NCBI GenBank assembly: GCA_038093975.1
Contig: JBBPTG010000111.1
Span: forward strand, 21,490 to 85,489
Direction of reading: 5' to 3'
Length of the DNA stretch: 64,000 bases
Source: Chalciporus piperatus
Lineage: Eukaryota; Basidiomycota; Agaricomycetes; Boletales; Boletaceae
The position numbers and the translations under genes were made by a program. Below the pieces are notes generated by a model. That model saw only the letters and a program-made list of their open reading frames with translations, searched no databases and had not been told where the DNA came from. Shown one piece after another: positions 10,821 through 21,730 of the stretch. Positions within the stretch are counted from its first letter, which is position 1; each line of letters starts with the position of its first letter.

Positions 10821-12941
10821 ATGCCCTATTCCTTGTTGCACTCGTCTGACTCGGATTCGCCTCCTCCGAAAGTCACACTCGTGGTTCTCTTGTTTCTACA
10901 ACTCATAACCGGCACAAGCGCGGTGAATTTCACGCAATGCTTGGTGGACGTGGTCAACTGCGCTACCAACGCAAGCAGTCCGAGCTGCGCTTCCCTTGAC
11001 ATAAACAGCACCACCGCACTCTCGTTCCTCCGTACCAGCGGTGGGCGACCCGTGAATAGCACAACCGCTGCCAATCTGTCCGCGGCCCTTTCATACAGCG
11101 GCTGCTGTGTTTCCTGCGGAAGAGGTCAGGAAACGTTTCAGTGGACCGTCTTCTCGCGGGAATACGCAGCGTGGCTTCTTCCCTACCTCGCTCTTATCTC
11201 GCAACTCCCCTTTGGTGCCAAGCGCAGAATGGCCAACCTCATGTCTGCGATCCTGACCATTGGTTCCCCGGTGCTCGCAGGCTACTCCTTATACGTGACC
11301 TTTCTAAACGCACGATGGGTCAACGACGAGCTTTTTTCAGCAGTCGACTATCCCAGCCCTGCCATCCGACAATCTGTGGTCAGCGTTCTGAGCAGTCTCC
11401 AGCAGGTACCATTACGTGTTCACCCAGGTAAAACTGGACAATTCGAATCACTTGTCGTCCATCCGAAGAACGACGAGTGGTGGATCACGCTTGCTAAAGA
11501 ACTCGATTACTCGCATACGTGGTCGATAGCATCGGCGACATCCATCACCTGGGTTCTCATAGCCTATTTCCTCACAGTCACCGATTCCCTGTCGAACGTG
11601 GCCGACAATATCAACTCGAATGGTCAGGGAACTGGTTCTGGGTGGCTTTGGCTATTGCCGATTGTCGTGGGGTGGTTGGTGTTGTCGCCGAAATGCGACT
11701 ACAAACGTGTGCCTGACGCATACGACAAAGCAAACAAACAGGCATTCATTGAGGACTGCGACGATGTTAATGCGCCGCCGACTCAGGTTACAGCCAACTT
11801 CGGCCTCACCATCAGCCCCAGCCCGGACTGGAAGTTGTATGGCAAAAACACCACTTCCCCAGACGAGTCACTGATTCCTCCCGTATTCAACTACTCGAGA
11901 ATGTTGTCCTGGTCCAGAGCAGCCTATGTAACATCGCTATTTTACCGCGCAGCTTGGCGGCGTTGGTTGGTTGGGAAAGGGGTGGACGGAAATCCCACCC
12001 CCGTAAACATCCATATTCCCGCCACGCAAGAAAGCCGACTGGGGACTCGCAGACAGATAGCCGACTTCTGTCGCCCCGATGATCACGAGTATCCCGGGGA
12101 AGGTGTTCTTTGGCCTCCCGGCATAATACGGAACATGATCATCGCATCCCTGATGTCGCTGCAGCTCCAATGGGGGACAACTACCGCAGCCGTTCTTGTG
12201 GTGTGGTTTACACCGGCTATCGTGAGTTTTCTCTTCGAGATTGTGTTGAACACGTGTCTTAATCTGCGTCGTTTTGAGGGGCTTGGATGTCGTTCGCTTG
12301 CATACTTATTGTATGGAGCGTTATCGACTCTGGCGTGGATTTTGCTTGTTTCGTCAAGCATCCTTGGATACTACGCACATCATATGATGGATCACCTTCC
12401 GACGGCAGACTTAGAGAGCACCGTAGGATGTGCATCATCCACCCTATCAAGTGTCTCACCTGCAATCGGAAGTATGGACCCAGAGATCACACGCGATGGC
12501 GCCATTCCCATGCACGAAATTCATGACCCAAACGGGGACACCCTGGACGGAGAAGACGTTCCTCTAAACAGCGGCCTGGGCTCAAATGCACCCTCAGGTC
12601 TGAATACAGCCAGACTACCCAGCGATGTACCTCTCGGTGTTCGGATGCTAGAAATGTTTGCAAACTGGCTACGATGGATAGGCAAAGCCATTGCTATTGC
12701 CAACGCCATCGGAATCGTTGCAAGCACTATTTTCCAGTATTCGAACGTCTATGACAATTGTTTCTGTAATGCGAGTGTTTACTATTGGGGTTCCGCAGCC
12801 GGTTTGATTCACATCGATCCTTCTGGGAGCGATGTCGATTTAGCACGTAAAGCCTGGATAGGGGCACTCGCACTTGCTTTGACTTGTTCTACCTTCTTTG
12901 TCGGTACTATTTATCTTATACGAGACTCTTTACCTTCATAA
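10821..12941 (+). CDS. Multi-pass membrane protein of unknown function, 706 residues
   Basis: A single uninterrupted exon, unlike most neighbours. Residues about 19-37 form a hydrophobic signal or anchor segment. A Cys-rich, N-glycosylation-rich loop follows (several N-x-S/T sites; CCVSCGRGQETF around residue 95-105). Further hydrophobic segments lie near 115-130, 145-165, 240-255, 275-290, 450-480, 500-525, 625-645 and 680-700, so I predict roughly eight membrane spans. The stretch between about 300 and 440 is hydrophilic, as is an acidic Ser/Asp-rich loop at about 530-610. I do not recognise the family; similar large membrane proteins are annotated as hypothetical in agaricomycetes. The frame is intact and coding-like, so the gene is probably real. 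Confidence 0.85.
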   Translation: MPYSLLHSSDSDSPPPKVTLVVLLFLQLITGTSAVNFTQCLVDVVNCATNASSPSCASLDINSTTALSFLRTSGGRPVNSTTAANLSAALSYSGCCVSCGRGQETFQWTVFSREYAAWLLPYLALISQLPFGAKRRMANLMSAILTIGSPVLAGYSLYVTFLNARWVNDELFSAVDYPSPAIRQSVVSVLSSLQQVPLRVHPGKTGQFESLVVHPKNDEWWITLAKELDYSHTWSIASATSITWVLIAYFLTVTDSLSNVADNINSNGQGTGSGWLWLLPIVVGWLVLSPKCDYKRVPDAYDKANKQAFIEDCDDVNAPPTQVTANFGLTISPSPDWKLYGKNTTSPDESLIPPVFNYSRMLSWSRAAYVTSLFYRAAWRRWLVGKGVDGNPTPVNIHIPATQESRLGTRRQIADFCRPDDHEYPGEGVLWPPGIIRNMIIASLMSLQLQWGTTTAAVLVVWFTPAIVSFLFEIVLNTCLNLRRFEGLGCRSLAYLLYGALSTLAWILLVSSSILGYYAHHMMDHLPTADLESTVGCASSTLSSVSPAIGSMDPEITRDGAIPMHEIHDPNGDTLDGEDVPLNSGLGSNAPSGLNTARLPSDVPLGVRMLEMFANWLRWIGKAIAIANAIGIVASTIFQYSNVYDNCFCNASVYYWGSAAGLIHIDPSGSDVDLARKAWIGALALALTCSTFFVGTIYLIRDSLPS

Positions 12942-13674
12942 GTCTGAGATTCAAGTGGTTACATCCAGGGTTACTATTTGACGAATAACACTTTGTCCAC
13001 TGATTTCCTGTGTTTCAAAAAACGGAAAGGCAAAACAGTTAGGAAAACGCGACTCGGAGCAGCTTCGGAGCGACTTACATGACGTTCTGATAGGGGAGTC
13101 AATCCAATCGTAGGTACGTACGACCATCTGTGGGGACCCAATGATCTTCCACGCACGTGGTCCCACCTTCCATCTCGATTACTCAATCGCTCGCACTCAC
13201 CTGTCGCAGTGAGATCGGTCAGGGGGTTCCTCCGTTCCTCGTGATCGATAGAGCGTCCCGACCGTGCGGACTCTCCTCGTCAGTCGTGGTGTTCGAGAGG
13301 ACCAGATATAGATGACTGCCTTCTCTCACATACGTGGGAGAACGAGTCTGGATTCCGGTATGGTTACCCTGGGTATCCCGCGAAGCAGTGATGTCCCTGG
13401 GCTTGGAGTACAATGATTGCCTCCTGTACCATCTACCGTTCTGTTTACCGTCTGTGAGGTTGATTTACGTTCCTTGGACCATAACCACATACGATATTCC
13501 GGCGGCGAGTTTCAACCGATCGCTAATTGGGAGCAGGACTGCGGGGCATACACGATCACAACCAGCACGCTGACACTGCGATACGGTCACGACTCATACA
13601 CAAAACGCCATTGGACGAAGCCAAAAACGATGTAAAGACGAGTCCATGCCTCCCCTCTCGCGATTTACAAACAT
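12942..13674. other. Intergenic DNA downstream of the membrane protein gene
   Basis: Short open frames on both strands but no recognisable family and no consistent splice pattern. It ends in a 40-bp tandem duplication at 13675. Confidence 0.4.
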
Positions 13675-13749
13675 ACCAAGATAGACGACTCCTAAAGACG
13701 GCAACGATCATCTCACCAAGATAGACGACTCCTAAAGACGGCAACGATC
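13675..13749. repeat. Two-copy tandem duplication, 40-bp unit
   Basis: The block starting accaagatagacgactcc at 13675 is repeated at 13715 without visible mismatch for 35 nt, up to gcaacgatc. It lies just beyond the stop codon of the alpha/beta hydrolase gene on the opposite strand. A recent slippage or repair duplication is the simplest reading. Confidence 0.85.
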
Positions 13750-13766
13750 CGATCTCACCGACTCTT

Positions 13767-14672
13767 TCATTCTATCCCTTGGAGGGCAGTTCGGACAACA
13801 ACCTCGGGGGATTCGAGTGGAATCATGTGAGATGCACCCCAAACGGTGGTAGCGGTGACGTGTGAATAGTCTTTCAGGTCTTCTTCTCTGACGCAAGGTA
13901 CCTTGGATGGATCGGCGGCGAGAACGGTGACTTTGGCATTGGCTGGTGCGTTATTGGTAGACAAGAGATGCGTAAACGACCAGGGATCGTTTTGCTGAGG
14001 GAGAGCAACATCAGTAGTATACAAAAACATGCAGATATGGGATCTTACGTCGAAGATCGCTTCTACGGCGGAGATGTCACATAAATGTATGCTCAACGAT
14101 CTCAAAGTGGCATCTTCCTTGGTCCATGTGGGGTATTCCAAAAGGTATTCTTCGGGTGACCTAGCCTTTCTGACGTTGTCGGGGAATACGATCTTATAGT
14201 GTGCTATCTGTTGGGAAGTCTGTTCGAGAGGAGGGTCGACCAGGACGACTGGGATGGATCGAGTGGACTTGATGAAGGGGAGCAATTGCGCAGCAACGAG
14301 ACCCCCTAGAGAATGACCAACGATGGCATGATACGGATGATCACTACCTGCTGCGAAGAGAGGCTGGAGCTCCTCCGCCAGGGCAGCGACAGTATAAACC
14401 GAACCACGCCTTGCATTACCATGGCCGAGCAAATCGGGAGCAGTGACAAAATAACCTGTGTATAGGTAAGTAAGACTGATGGAAACGCTTTGGTTACGTT
14501 CGGCGCATGCACGCACAGCAAGTGATGGAAACAAACGGGCCGACTTGCCTTTTGATGCCAAGTCTTGGGCGATGCGGTTCCAGGTTTGGGAAGCACCGGT
14601 GAGACCGTGAATGAGGAGGAGGTGTTTGAGTGAGGAGGGGTCACCCCAAGTGGACATGGCCAAGGAAGTCAT
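13767..14672 (-). CDS. Alpha/beta hydrolase fold protein, 252 residues
   Basis: Three minus-strand exons (14672-14549, 14455-14049, 13994-13767). It carries the oxyanion region LLLIHGLTGASQTW, the nucleophile elbow GHSLGGL with the catalytic Ser, an acid candidate in the VVLVDPPLEQ or VTVLAADPSK strands, and a terminal His in GASHMIPLESPEVV. It resembles small cytosolic MhpC-type esterases or hydrolases; the substrate is unknown. Intron 1 has a GC donor in the canonical GC context (AAAAG then GCAAGT) and joins ASKG to YFVTAPDLLGHG, the expected family sequence; reading through the intron inserts an implausible 31 residues. Translation may also begin at the second Met (14657). The gene is divergent from the FHA-RING gene. 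Confidence 0.87.
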   Translation of the reverse strand: MTSLAMSTWGDPSSLKHLLLIHGLTGASQTWNRIAQDLASKGKSARLFPSLAVRACAERNQSVSISLTYLYTGYFVTAPDLLGHGNARRGSVYTVAALAEELQPLFAAGSDHPYHAIVGHSLGGLVAAQLLPFIKSTRSIPVVLVDPPLEQTSQQIAHYKIVFPDNVRKARSPEEYLLEYPTWTKEDATLRSLSIHLCDISAVEAIFDVRSHICMFLYTTDVALPQQNDPWSFTHLLSTNNAPANAKVTVLAADPSKVPCVREEDLKDYSHVTATTVWGASHMIPLESPEVVVRTALQGIE

Positions 14673-15103
14673 AGTGATGAGGTGCGGTGCAATGGACTAG
14701 CCGGTGCAATGAGGCATTGTGGGTTAATATGTCGGGACATCCGACAGCCTGAGAGAAGGAGGAGCCAGTCTGTCAGTCTGGATTTTTTTATAGCTCAGAC
14801 TTAGTACTACCGAAGGTGTGTCCAGACTCCAGAGGTGTCCAGCTGGTGGTATCCTGTGGTATCGCCATGTCAGAAATACTTGCGATCTAAGCTGGATGAT
14901 GAACTATCGGATGTTGATCGGATGTTGTTGGTCTATGTACCGGATGCAGAGCCACGACGGTGGCGCTGCGAGAGCTGTGGCTGGAACAAGCCGAGTAGCA
15001 CACTCGAAATAACATCCCTGCCCAACTCTTTTTTTCCCGTTTGCCGACACCGACGAAGACGAGGTCAGAATCGAAATTATTCACGGGCAGGAGAACTACT
15101 CGA
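14673..15103. promoter_or_regulatory. Divergent promoter between alpha/beta hydrolase and FHA-RING genes
   Basis: 431 nt separate two start codons pointing away from each other. On the minus strand a TATAAAA block lies at 14787-14793, about 115-120 nt upstream of the hydrolase start. No comparable TATA element was seen for the plus-strand gene. Confidence 0.5.
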
Positions 15104-16937
15104 ATGATGGAAACCAACGGGATTGTGATGAACGTCGACTCGTCTCCACCGACGGTGCGCTCGACCATTTTGGGATCCTTTCTTCGCGGACGACCGCGCG
15201 GTGTCTCCACTTCTCAGACAGCTCAGAATCGAACAGACCACCCGGAACATTCCCCATCTCCACCAGCGAGCCCGCCCTCTCCTGCACCACCACCACCACC
15301 ACCCAACTCCCATCGTCGCAGGTCTTTCGCACCAGCTAATCTCATCATTCCACAGTCAAACCCGAACGTTCAACCAGCCCAAGTCGTCGCATCCCTCGGC
15401 ATATCTCACATACTCAGACGAAGACGTTCGACGGGTCAAGCTAACGCAAACGCAAACGCAAACGCCACTCCAACCAACACAAACCAAACCACATCTGGAC
15501 CCCCTCCCCTCCCCTCCCCACCTGTAACCGCTATCACTCCACATTTCGCTGGAATGCCACTCTCTGTCCCTCCTCAACTTAATCGCGGACCTTCTTCTGC
15601 TTCCTCAAATCATCCAAACCAGACTCATCGCATTCGTCTTGTTCCTCATCTCGACTCCCGCCGTACTCTTCGCTTCGAACCCATCACCCGCGATCTCAGA
15701 GACGACGATCCTCCCCTTCGCATAGGCAGATTCACAGATAGATCCGGTATCGCATTCACCGCCGCAAACTTGCTCAGCTCGAACAAACTCGCTTTCAAAT
15801 CAAAGGTGGTCTCCCGGTCCCATGCTGAAATCTGGCTCCAATCAGGAAAATTCTTCATCAGGGATACCAAGTCGTCGTCAGGCACATTCCTAAACCACCT
15901 TCGTCTCTCTCCCGCCGGTCTCGAATCTAGCCCTTATCAACTTCGAGATGGCGATATACTACAGCTCGGCGTCGATTATCAGGGTGGCTCAGAAGATATT
16001 TACAAGTCCGTCAAGATAAAGATCGAAGTAGGTAGAGAGTGGCAGCAAGGTGCCAACGCTTTCAAGTACGTGCCTGACCCTCTCTCCACCTCACTCCATT
16101 TCACCTTTCACGTGAACAGCACACACGCCATCACCCAACTCAAGGCACTCGCGGTCACAACCGATGCCAAAGAACCAGCGAAAGGCAAACAACGCCTGCC
16201 CAAGGCAAACATACCCGATTGTTGCATCTGTGGGTGCATCGTTGTGCTGGCATGACTATCGACTCACACAGGTCACAGGTCTATTTGCCGTCACGATCAG
16301 ACAAGCACTCTTCATTGCCCCATGTTCCCATGCGTTCCATTACAAATGCATACATCCCTTACTCGAGAAACACGCCTCAGCGTTCTCCTGCCCCATCTGC
16401 CGCAGCTTTGCTGACCTGGATGAAGACGTCGAGATAGAAGCCGAAGCAGAGCCAGAGCCAGAAGATGATGACGTAGATTGGGAAGACGTTGAAGCTGCAC
16501 CATCAACATCAGTCCCACCAGTCCCATCTATATCTGCTCGTCACCTGGCGAGTCCACCACCGTTTGCGAGGGATGGCGCGGAAACTGAGGTAGAGCCTGA
16601 TATGGTGGGCACTGAACATCGCGCGAGACGACAACGTCCAACCATGCGAACGGGTGTGCACATCTGCCCACCCATGGACCCCGTCGTGGATATCTCTGAG
16701 CACGTCGATTCGGATGCGGACATGCTTGATGGAGAGGGCGAGGAGGTCGAGCTCTACGCGAACGAGGGGGAAAGCCATGGACATCAACCTGGCACTATCG
16801 TCACTCACGGACATGGATTCGGACTACCTAGCAACTCGTCAGGCATCAGGGACGACGGGTCGGATAGTGCGGAGGGTGGACTGGGACTCATGGGACCTGA
16901 GGCGGAACATATCATCAGCGGTAAACGCAAGCGGTGA
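15104..16937 (+). CDS. FHA and RING-H2 domain E3 ubiquitin ligase, Dma1/Dma2-like
   Basis: Three exons (15104-16065, 16120-16229, 16279-16937) give 576 residues. Order: a Pro/Ser-rich disordered N-terminus with an (Asn-Ala) tract, an FHA domain at about residues 190-310 (RIGRFTDR, VVSRSHAEIW, TKSSSGTFLNH), and a RING-H2 domain starting at Cys355 (CCICLFAV, CSHAFHYKC, CPIC). An acidic tail and a basic C-terminus follow. In yeasts, Dma proteins bind phosphothreonine through FHA and ubiquitinate partners to restrain mitotic exit or septation and position the spindle; this assignment rests on domain order. Intron 2 must use GTGGGT at 16230, since other donors break CCICLFAV. The first ATG of the tandem ATGATG at 15104 is taken as start. 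Confidence 0.92.
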
Positions 16938-17984
16938 CAACAACCTCGTTGCACCCATTTCATCACGCCACGCCACGCCTTTTCTCGTCAACGCGGGTAC
17001 ATGCAGTACCAGGGTTTCATCATATGCGTCGCACATTCCCTTGATTTCATTATTCCACTTCGTCAGTCCTTCATCATACACATAAACGACGCGCGAGGGT
17101 AAGCCTGTTATCAAATTATCAATCATCCCCCATTCCAATTTCGACCTTTTCCTGTTCTTTTCTTTTCTTTTATTCCCGGGTCAATTGATCTCCATCGTTT
17201 TTTCTCTGTTTCCAAATATGTATATACGAATGTTCAATGGCTGTCTGTGTTTACGCTCTAGCCCCTAGCTTCTTGTCCTTTATCTAGTTTGATCATGGAT
17301 GTTACCCTACCAACGATCATTCTTTTTTGTGTTGCAGTAGTTAATCGGTACAGTGGTGCTGGGAATGAGAATCACTCAAAGTGATATACGTCGTGGAGGT
17401 GAACGATCGTTTTCATCCAGAGTCCAGACTCTTCGGTCTGCCCAGGGGAGACTGAGTGATATATCAATCTTCTCACTACGTATCAAACTTTCTTGTGGGG
17501 AGGCCCTTTTTTCTGTCAGACGACCAAGCGCGTGCTATCGAAAAACCCCACGTGTCCTCTTGTGCATTCTTGCATTCGGTACTAATTTCCTCATGTTTTT
17601 CATTCTACTTCCGCAGCTTGGACGTTGAAGTGATCGCGATGCATGACCCACCTCGTGACCCCCCCTTCGTGCCTAGTCACAATGATCTGCCAGTAGAAAT
17701 GCGCCGACAAGGATACCAATGATCCCCACAGGGCAAACAATCATTCAACATCGCACCTAGCCAGCCTCAATTAGCCGATTAGGAACAAAGTAGTTCTGAC
17801 CCTGGTACTTAGGAGGTTTGTCAATCCAAGAGAAGCGTCGAATAGGTTCGATTTTGACCGTCTAGTGGGCCAACGACGAGAGGTCAGTGGACCAGGCCTT
17901 TGAGAGCTTAGTAGAGCCTGAGGAGGACGACCGACAATAGTATTGTATGATAGGCCGTTCGAGACTCATATCTTTTATCAAAGA
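16938..17984. other. Intergenic DNA downstream of the FHA-RING gene
   Basis: A pyrimidine-rich 3' flank (about 17150-17170) and then low-information sequence. Short open frames at 17350-17720 show no family resemblance. Confidence 0.4.
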
Positions 17985-18220
17985 GAAGCCTGAATTTATT
18001 GTTATGGAGAAAGCACCCCGGATGTCTGAGGAAGTCTCCCGGATAAAGAGAGCAGGGGGATGTTTGCCAAGACTTTTGGAGAGTTCATACGCAAGATCGT
18101 GGATCTCGAGTTCACGCACCATGGAAGTCTCTACTACAAGACCGTTGTTCCCCCCAACGCTTCTCGAAGGCCTTAGTAGCTCGGTGTTGCTCAATGGCAT
18201 ATCTAAACTGGGATAGTAAG
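17985..18220 (+). pseudogene. Fragment of an aminoglycoside-phosphotransferase-fold gene
   Basis: Reading plus with shifts, the DNA gives EFIVMEKAP, GGMFAKTFGEF, FTHHGSLYYKTVVPP and PNASRRP, which parallel FILMEKATGG, GGFAKTLGEF and FTHHGSLYYKNDVPAP of the gene at 53938-55679. Frame changes occur between the blocks, and neither the N-lobe nor the catalytic HxD region is present. This is a short dead fragment of a paralogue, stopping just before the inverted repeat that starts at about 18303. Confidence 0.8.
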
Positions 18221-18302
18221 ACGTGTTCGATCTAGTAATAACTATTACTTCAACCTGCCTGCGGGTCTGATTAAGTCGGACATCGACAAATAATGTACTA
18301 AC

Positions 18303-20177
18303 GATATGCGTGGTCGTAGGGACAAGGATCGAGGATCGAGGAAAGAAAGTAGGTTAGAAGGAGTAAACTGTGGACCCAAGCTTGAAGGTCATCACTGACA
18401 TCCGATCACGGAACCGGTGTCTCGCGTTCAGTCTGTTTAGAGAGTCAGCGCGATGTTTGAATAACCACAGATTCTGCTACTCACACGGCTAGCATCGAGT
18501 TCACATAGCCTAGAGTTGTAAAAGCACAAACAAAAGTGAGCGATAAATCAACTTGAACGGGGGTCGAGTGTGACGCACTTCTGCTGATAATGATGCCGAC
18601 CGCGGATACCCAGTAACCGTTACCCTGCGAGAGATACTAGAGGGATGCTAATTAGTGAATGCCCGTGTAACGGCTGCTCACACCTACTACGATCCCTAAG
18701 ATGATCGAGATTGAGCTGTAAATGCGACGTCAAGTGAACAACGCAAGAACTAGACATCTCGATGACGCTTACCAAGTGAAGGCCCCCATGTTGATGAGGA
18801 TGACCGCCAGATCTTGAACAGTGGTGCGTTGGTTCCACCGAGATCCCGAGCTCCATATATACTTGACGACGGCAGCTGTGATGAGAATATCACACAAAGT
18901 ATTCGTGGTGGCCACAGGGAGGATCAACTATGGAGCAGAATACCTCGCGTAAATCAGTGAGTTCATCATCTCAATGTGGCCTCCTCACCGGATTCGTAAA
19001 TACAGAGCTAGAGGTCCCGCCCATGATACTGTGGGGGACTCATCAACTTTGGGTTGCAAAAAAACAAATCTATGGAATATGTACGAACCTTGTGACGCAG
19101 AACCCTGGCGCGTAATAGTTAGGATTCAATCATAGCTCGCTCCACAAGCGTAAGCACGTACATGTACCGATGGCTAATGCAACCTGTAAGTCAAATGTGT
19201 AGTCACAGGGCTCGAGCAACAAACGTACCTAGTCCCGAAACTGCTGCCAAGAACTTTCCCAAGGTGAGCTGAACGTCCATAATCGGATACTGCCAAACTT
19301 ACAATGACCCCAGTGACGTACTTGTTCCTCTGGCTGACTTTTCGAACGTTACTCCATGCAAGGATTCCAAGATGACGACCGCAACCACTTACTGATCCAT
19401 AACCGATGACAATAGAAGCTAAGAAACACCACGGTCATCGATCGATCAAAGAGATGCTTAGCTGGGTACTAACGCTTGCACGATGAACGTAATCACGAAC
19501 TGTCATCTCAACGATTAGCACCAGCATCAATATGCGCACTTGAATACCCTCACGTCGAGACACATAAAGTCCTGTGTTTGTGGTTCGAACAAGCCTGAGC
19601 AAAAGAAATATATACGGTAAACTGTGATCACTCACGACAAGTCCCCTAAAAGCGACCTAGTAAACGCATCGAATCAACGCTCAAATCGGTATGCTTACCA
19701 TGCCAATCCATCCCTGCAACTCGGCGAGTAATCTCGATGGCACGAGATCAGCATAAACCAGTATAGTTGAATGCTGCCGATCAGATGCGCAGTGTCCGCT
19801 AGGCTTCAAAGACCTTCAATCGATGGGTCAACGACGTGAACGGATGCCACGTACAAAACCACAAGAACCTGTCGAAAAGAATATCAGACTCGCTGGTACA
19901 CAAAGGGAGTCGGTTACCAACCACAAACTTGAGGAACTTTGGGTCATTTGGAAAGCAGCGTGCGTAGTAGATCGACTGGCCCACAGTAACCCCGTACATC
20001 CTGTTGAAAGCGTCGATTCCGATGAATTGAGGAATGAGATGACGTCGAGCATACTCACAGGGCAGCGATGGCGAATCCTATCATGGCTCGTCAGTGTCCA
20101 ATAGTCCATTATGTTCGCGAACCTTACCCATCAATCCTGGAGCCCATGCTGACAGCACCAGGTTGCCAGGCATGCTT
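18303..20177 (-). repeat. Left arm of 1.88-kb inverted duplication (DUF6534 gene, copy 1)
   Basis: The reverse complement aligns over its length with 29797-31673. Most positions agree by eye, with substitutions and a few small indels. Outer flanks are unrelated. The inner boundary, ggcatgc, falls inside the first exon of the gene it carries. Confidence 0.9.
18354..20173 (-). CDS. DUF6534-type seven-helix membrane protein, copy 1
   Basis: Minus-strand gene in many short exons. Recognisable blocks in order: YGVTVGQSIYYARCFPND, an ADTAHLI segment, FVITFIVQA then FYCHRLWI, QRNKYVTGVI, QLTLGKFLAAVSG, TTNTLCDILITAAVV with KYIWSSGSRW, VQDLAVILINMGAFT, and the end SYVNSMLAV then LNARHRFRDR. This is the layout of basidiomycete DUF6534 integral membrane proteins, whose function is unknown. 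The exact exon chain in the centre (about 19500-19800) is unsure. The duplication boundary removes the first eight codons present in copy 2; the first remaining Met is at 20173. Splice sites and frames that I checked are kept, so the copy may still be expressed. Differences from copy 2 include Cys for Phe in the first block and HRF for KRI near the end. Confidence 0.68.
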
Positions 20178-21730
20178 GAACTTGAACCTGCGAGAAAATC
20201 AGTCTTATTCATGTTGTTCTCGCTGCTCTAGTGCCAGTGATGCAACCGTGCGTGGAGCCGGGAGTCGGGAAATAAGGGGTGGCCTTGCCCTCTGGTCAAC
20301 CATAGGTATAAGTATCGTGTTGCATATCGACATCACTGTATCCCTGCAAGTGAAGCGTGCCTATTACCTCCGAGCCTGACAGCTTGTTGCCACAACGTTT
20401 AGTTTTTTAGTAGTACCTGCCAGCCTAAGTGCTTAGCGCTTAGCTGCTGCTCGTCCACTCTGACCCTGATTCAAGCTCGTTACAAGTGTCACCCCAAAAT
20501 CATCGTCCGACAACGAGTTTCGTAAGTATGTCGCACTTCGCACTTGTACTGGCAGGAGAACAAGAGTCGAATGGTGGGTCGCGCTCTGCTCGAGCCTCGT
20601 TGCTCCGGCCGGCGCCGCAATTTCGTGCGTTGGGTCACCAGATTCTTATCCAGTAGCCGACCTAATAAACAATATGACAGTTGATATTGTTAATACAACC
20701 GCAATTTCAACCCGTGGGGAGGCTCGGACACAGGTGAAACAAGTTGTATTCTTGTAAAAATACGTCTTCTCTGGCATCCGCATCATTGTCGAGAGTTTTG
20801 GCCTTCCGCTTACTGATGCACCCTTGTTCGAACTGATAGAGGGTGGCAACATTCCGTTGGATCCTCTTTTCGACGATGGTGCGAAGCTGCTAGCCCTCAC
20901 TGTGCGCCCCTCGCAGATCATAATCAATTTGGGAAGTTTGAAATGAACAATGACAACTTACCGGAGACGCCGACCAGCACGTTCTGTTTGCTCTCTCAGT
21001 CTCCATCGCCTTCGCGCTGTGAGGTTCTTGGTGAGCTTATGGTCTTGTGTGCATCCGGTACGTTGTCATCGACCACGAAATTTGAGATGTTTTCTCTCGT
21101 GGAAAGAGCAGACCGATACCCAACGTTTCTAAGATGATGGAACGTCGAGGGCGATGCAATGTAATAGCGGTCTGCTTATGCTATCTCCCGATAGGGCGAG
21201 GTAGCGGAGGGTTGAGCTCATAGAAGCAACAGTAAAAATGAGATGAGATACCCCTCGAGCGCTGGAAAAACCGACTTCTGGGCGTGTCGTGGTTGAACTG
21301 TGTGTCGACGAAAGAATTGGTGTGTCAGATATGCGGATTTGGTTCTTGGGGTACCAGGTCGCTTTTGCAACAATTGGAATAGGACACATTGACTGGAGGA
21401 CTTGGTTTTGGTTCCTAAGTTTACTCACACACCCGAGGCATACATATGTCGACGACGACAAAAATAACTGCTAGGAATAACTTACACCTACCGGACCGTG
21501 CAGTTCAACAACTGCGCTACCTTGTGGAAATTTTCCAAATTTCAGCCTGCACATTCTGAGTCTCGGGCTGATCCGCAACATACCTACGCATCTCAAGAAG
21601 TCGCTGTCAAGGAACTCTGCGTCCAAGCGAAATCAATCACTGTGTCGCCTTGAAGGGCTAGCGTCAACCTGTAAACCCACCTAAACGTTTAGCCGTGCCG
21701 AAGTGTGGACAACCATCCAAGTTATAGGGG
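20178..21730. other. Intergenic DNA outside copy 1
   Basis: No confident gene. A plus-strand open stretch at about 20765-20935 reads GIRIIVESFGLPLTD and FELIEGGNIPLDPLFDDG, which looks protein-like but matches no family I know and has no clear start or partner exons. The rest shows short overlapping frames only. Confidence 0.4.

Noticed and set aside
16206..16278. Apparent frame break in the FHA-RING gene inside the RING finger
   Set aside because: Resolved by the GTGGGT donor at 16230, giving CCICLFAV.
21480..21560. Possible tRNA start (GTAGCGCAGTTGTTG) on the minus strand
   Set aside because: No T-arm or complementary acceptor stem follows within 60-70 nt.
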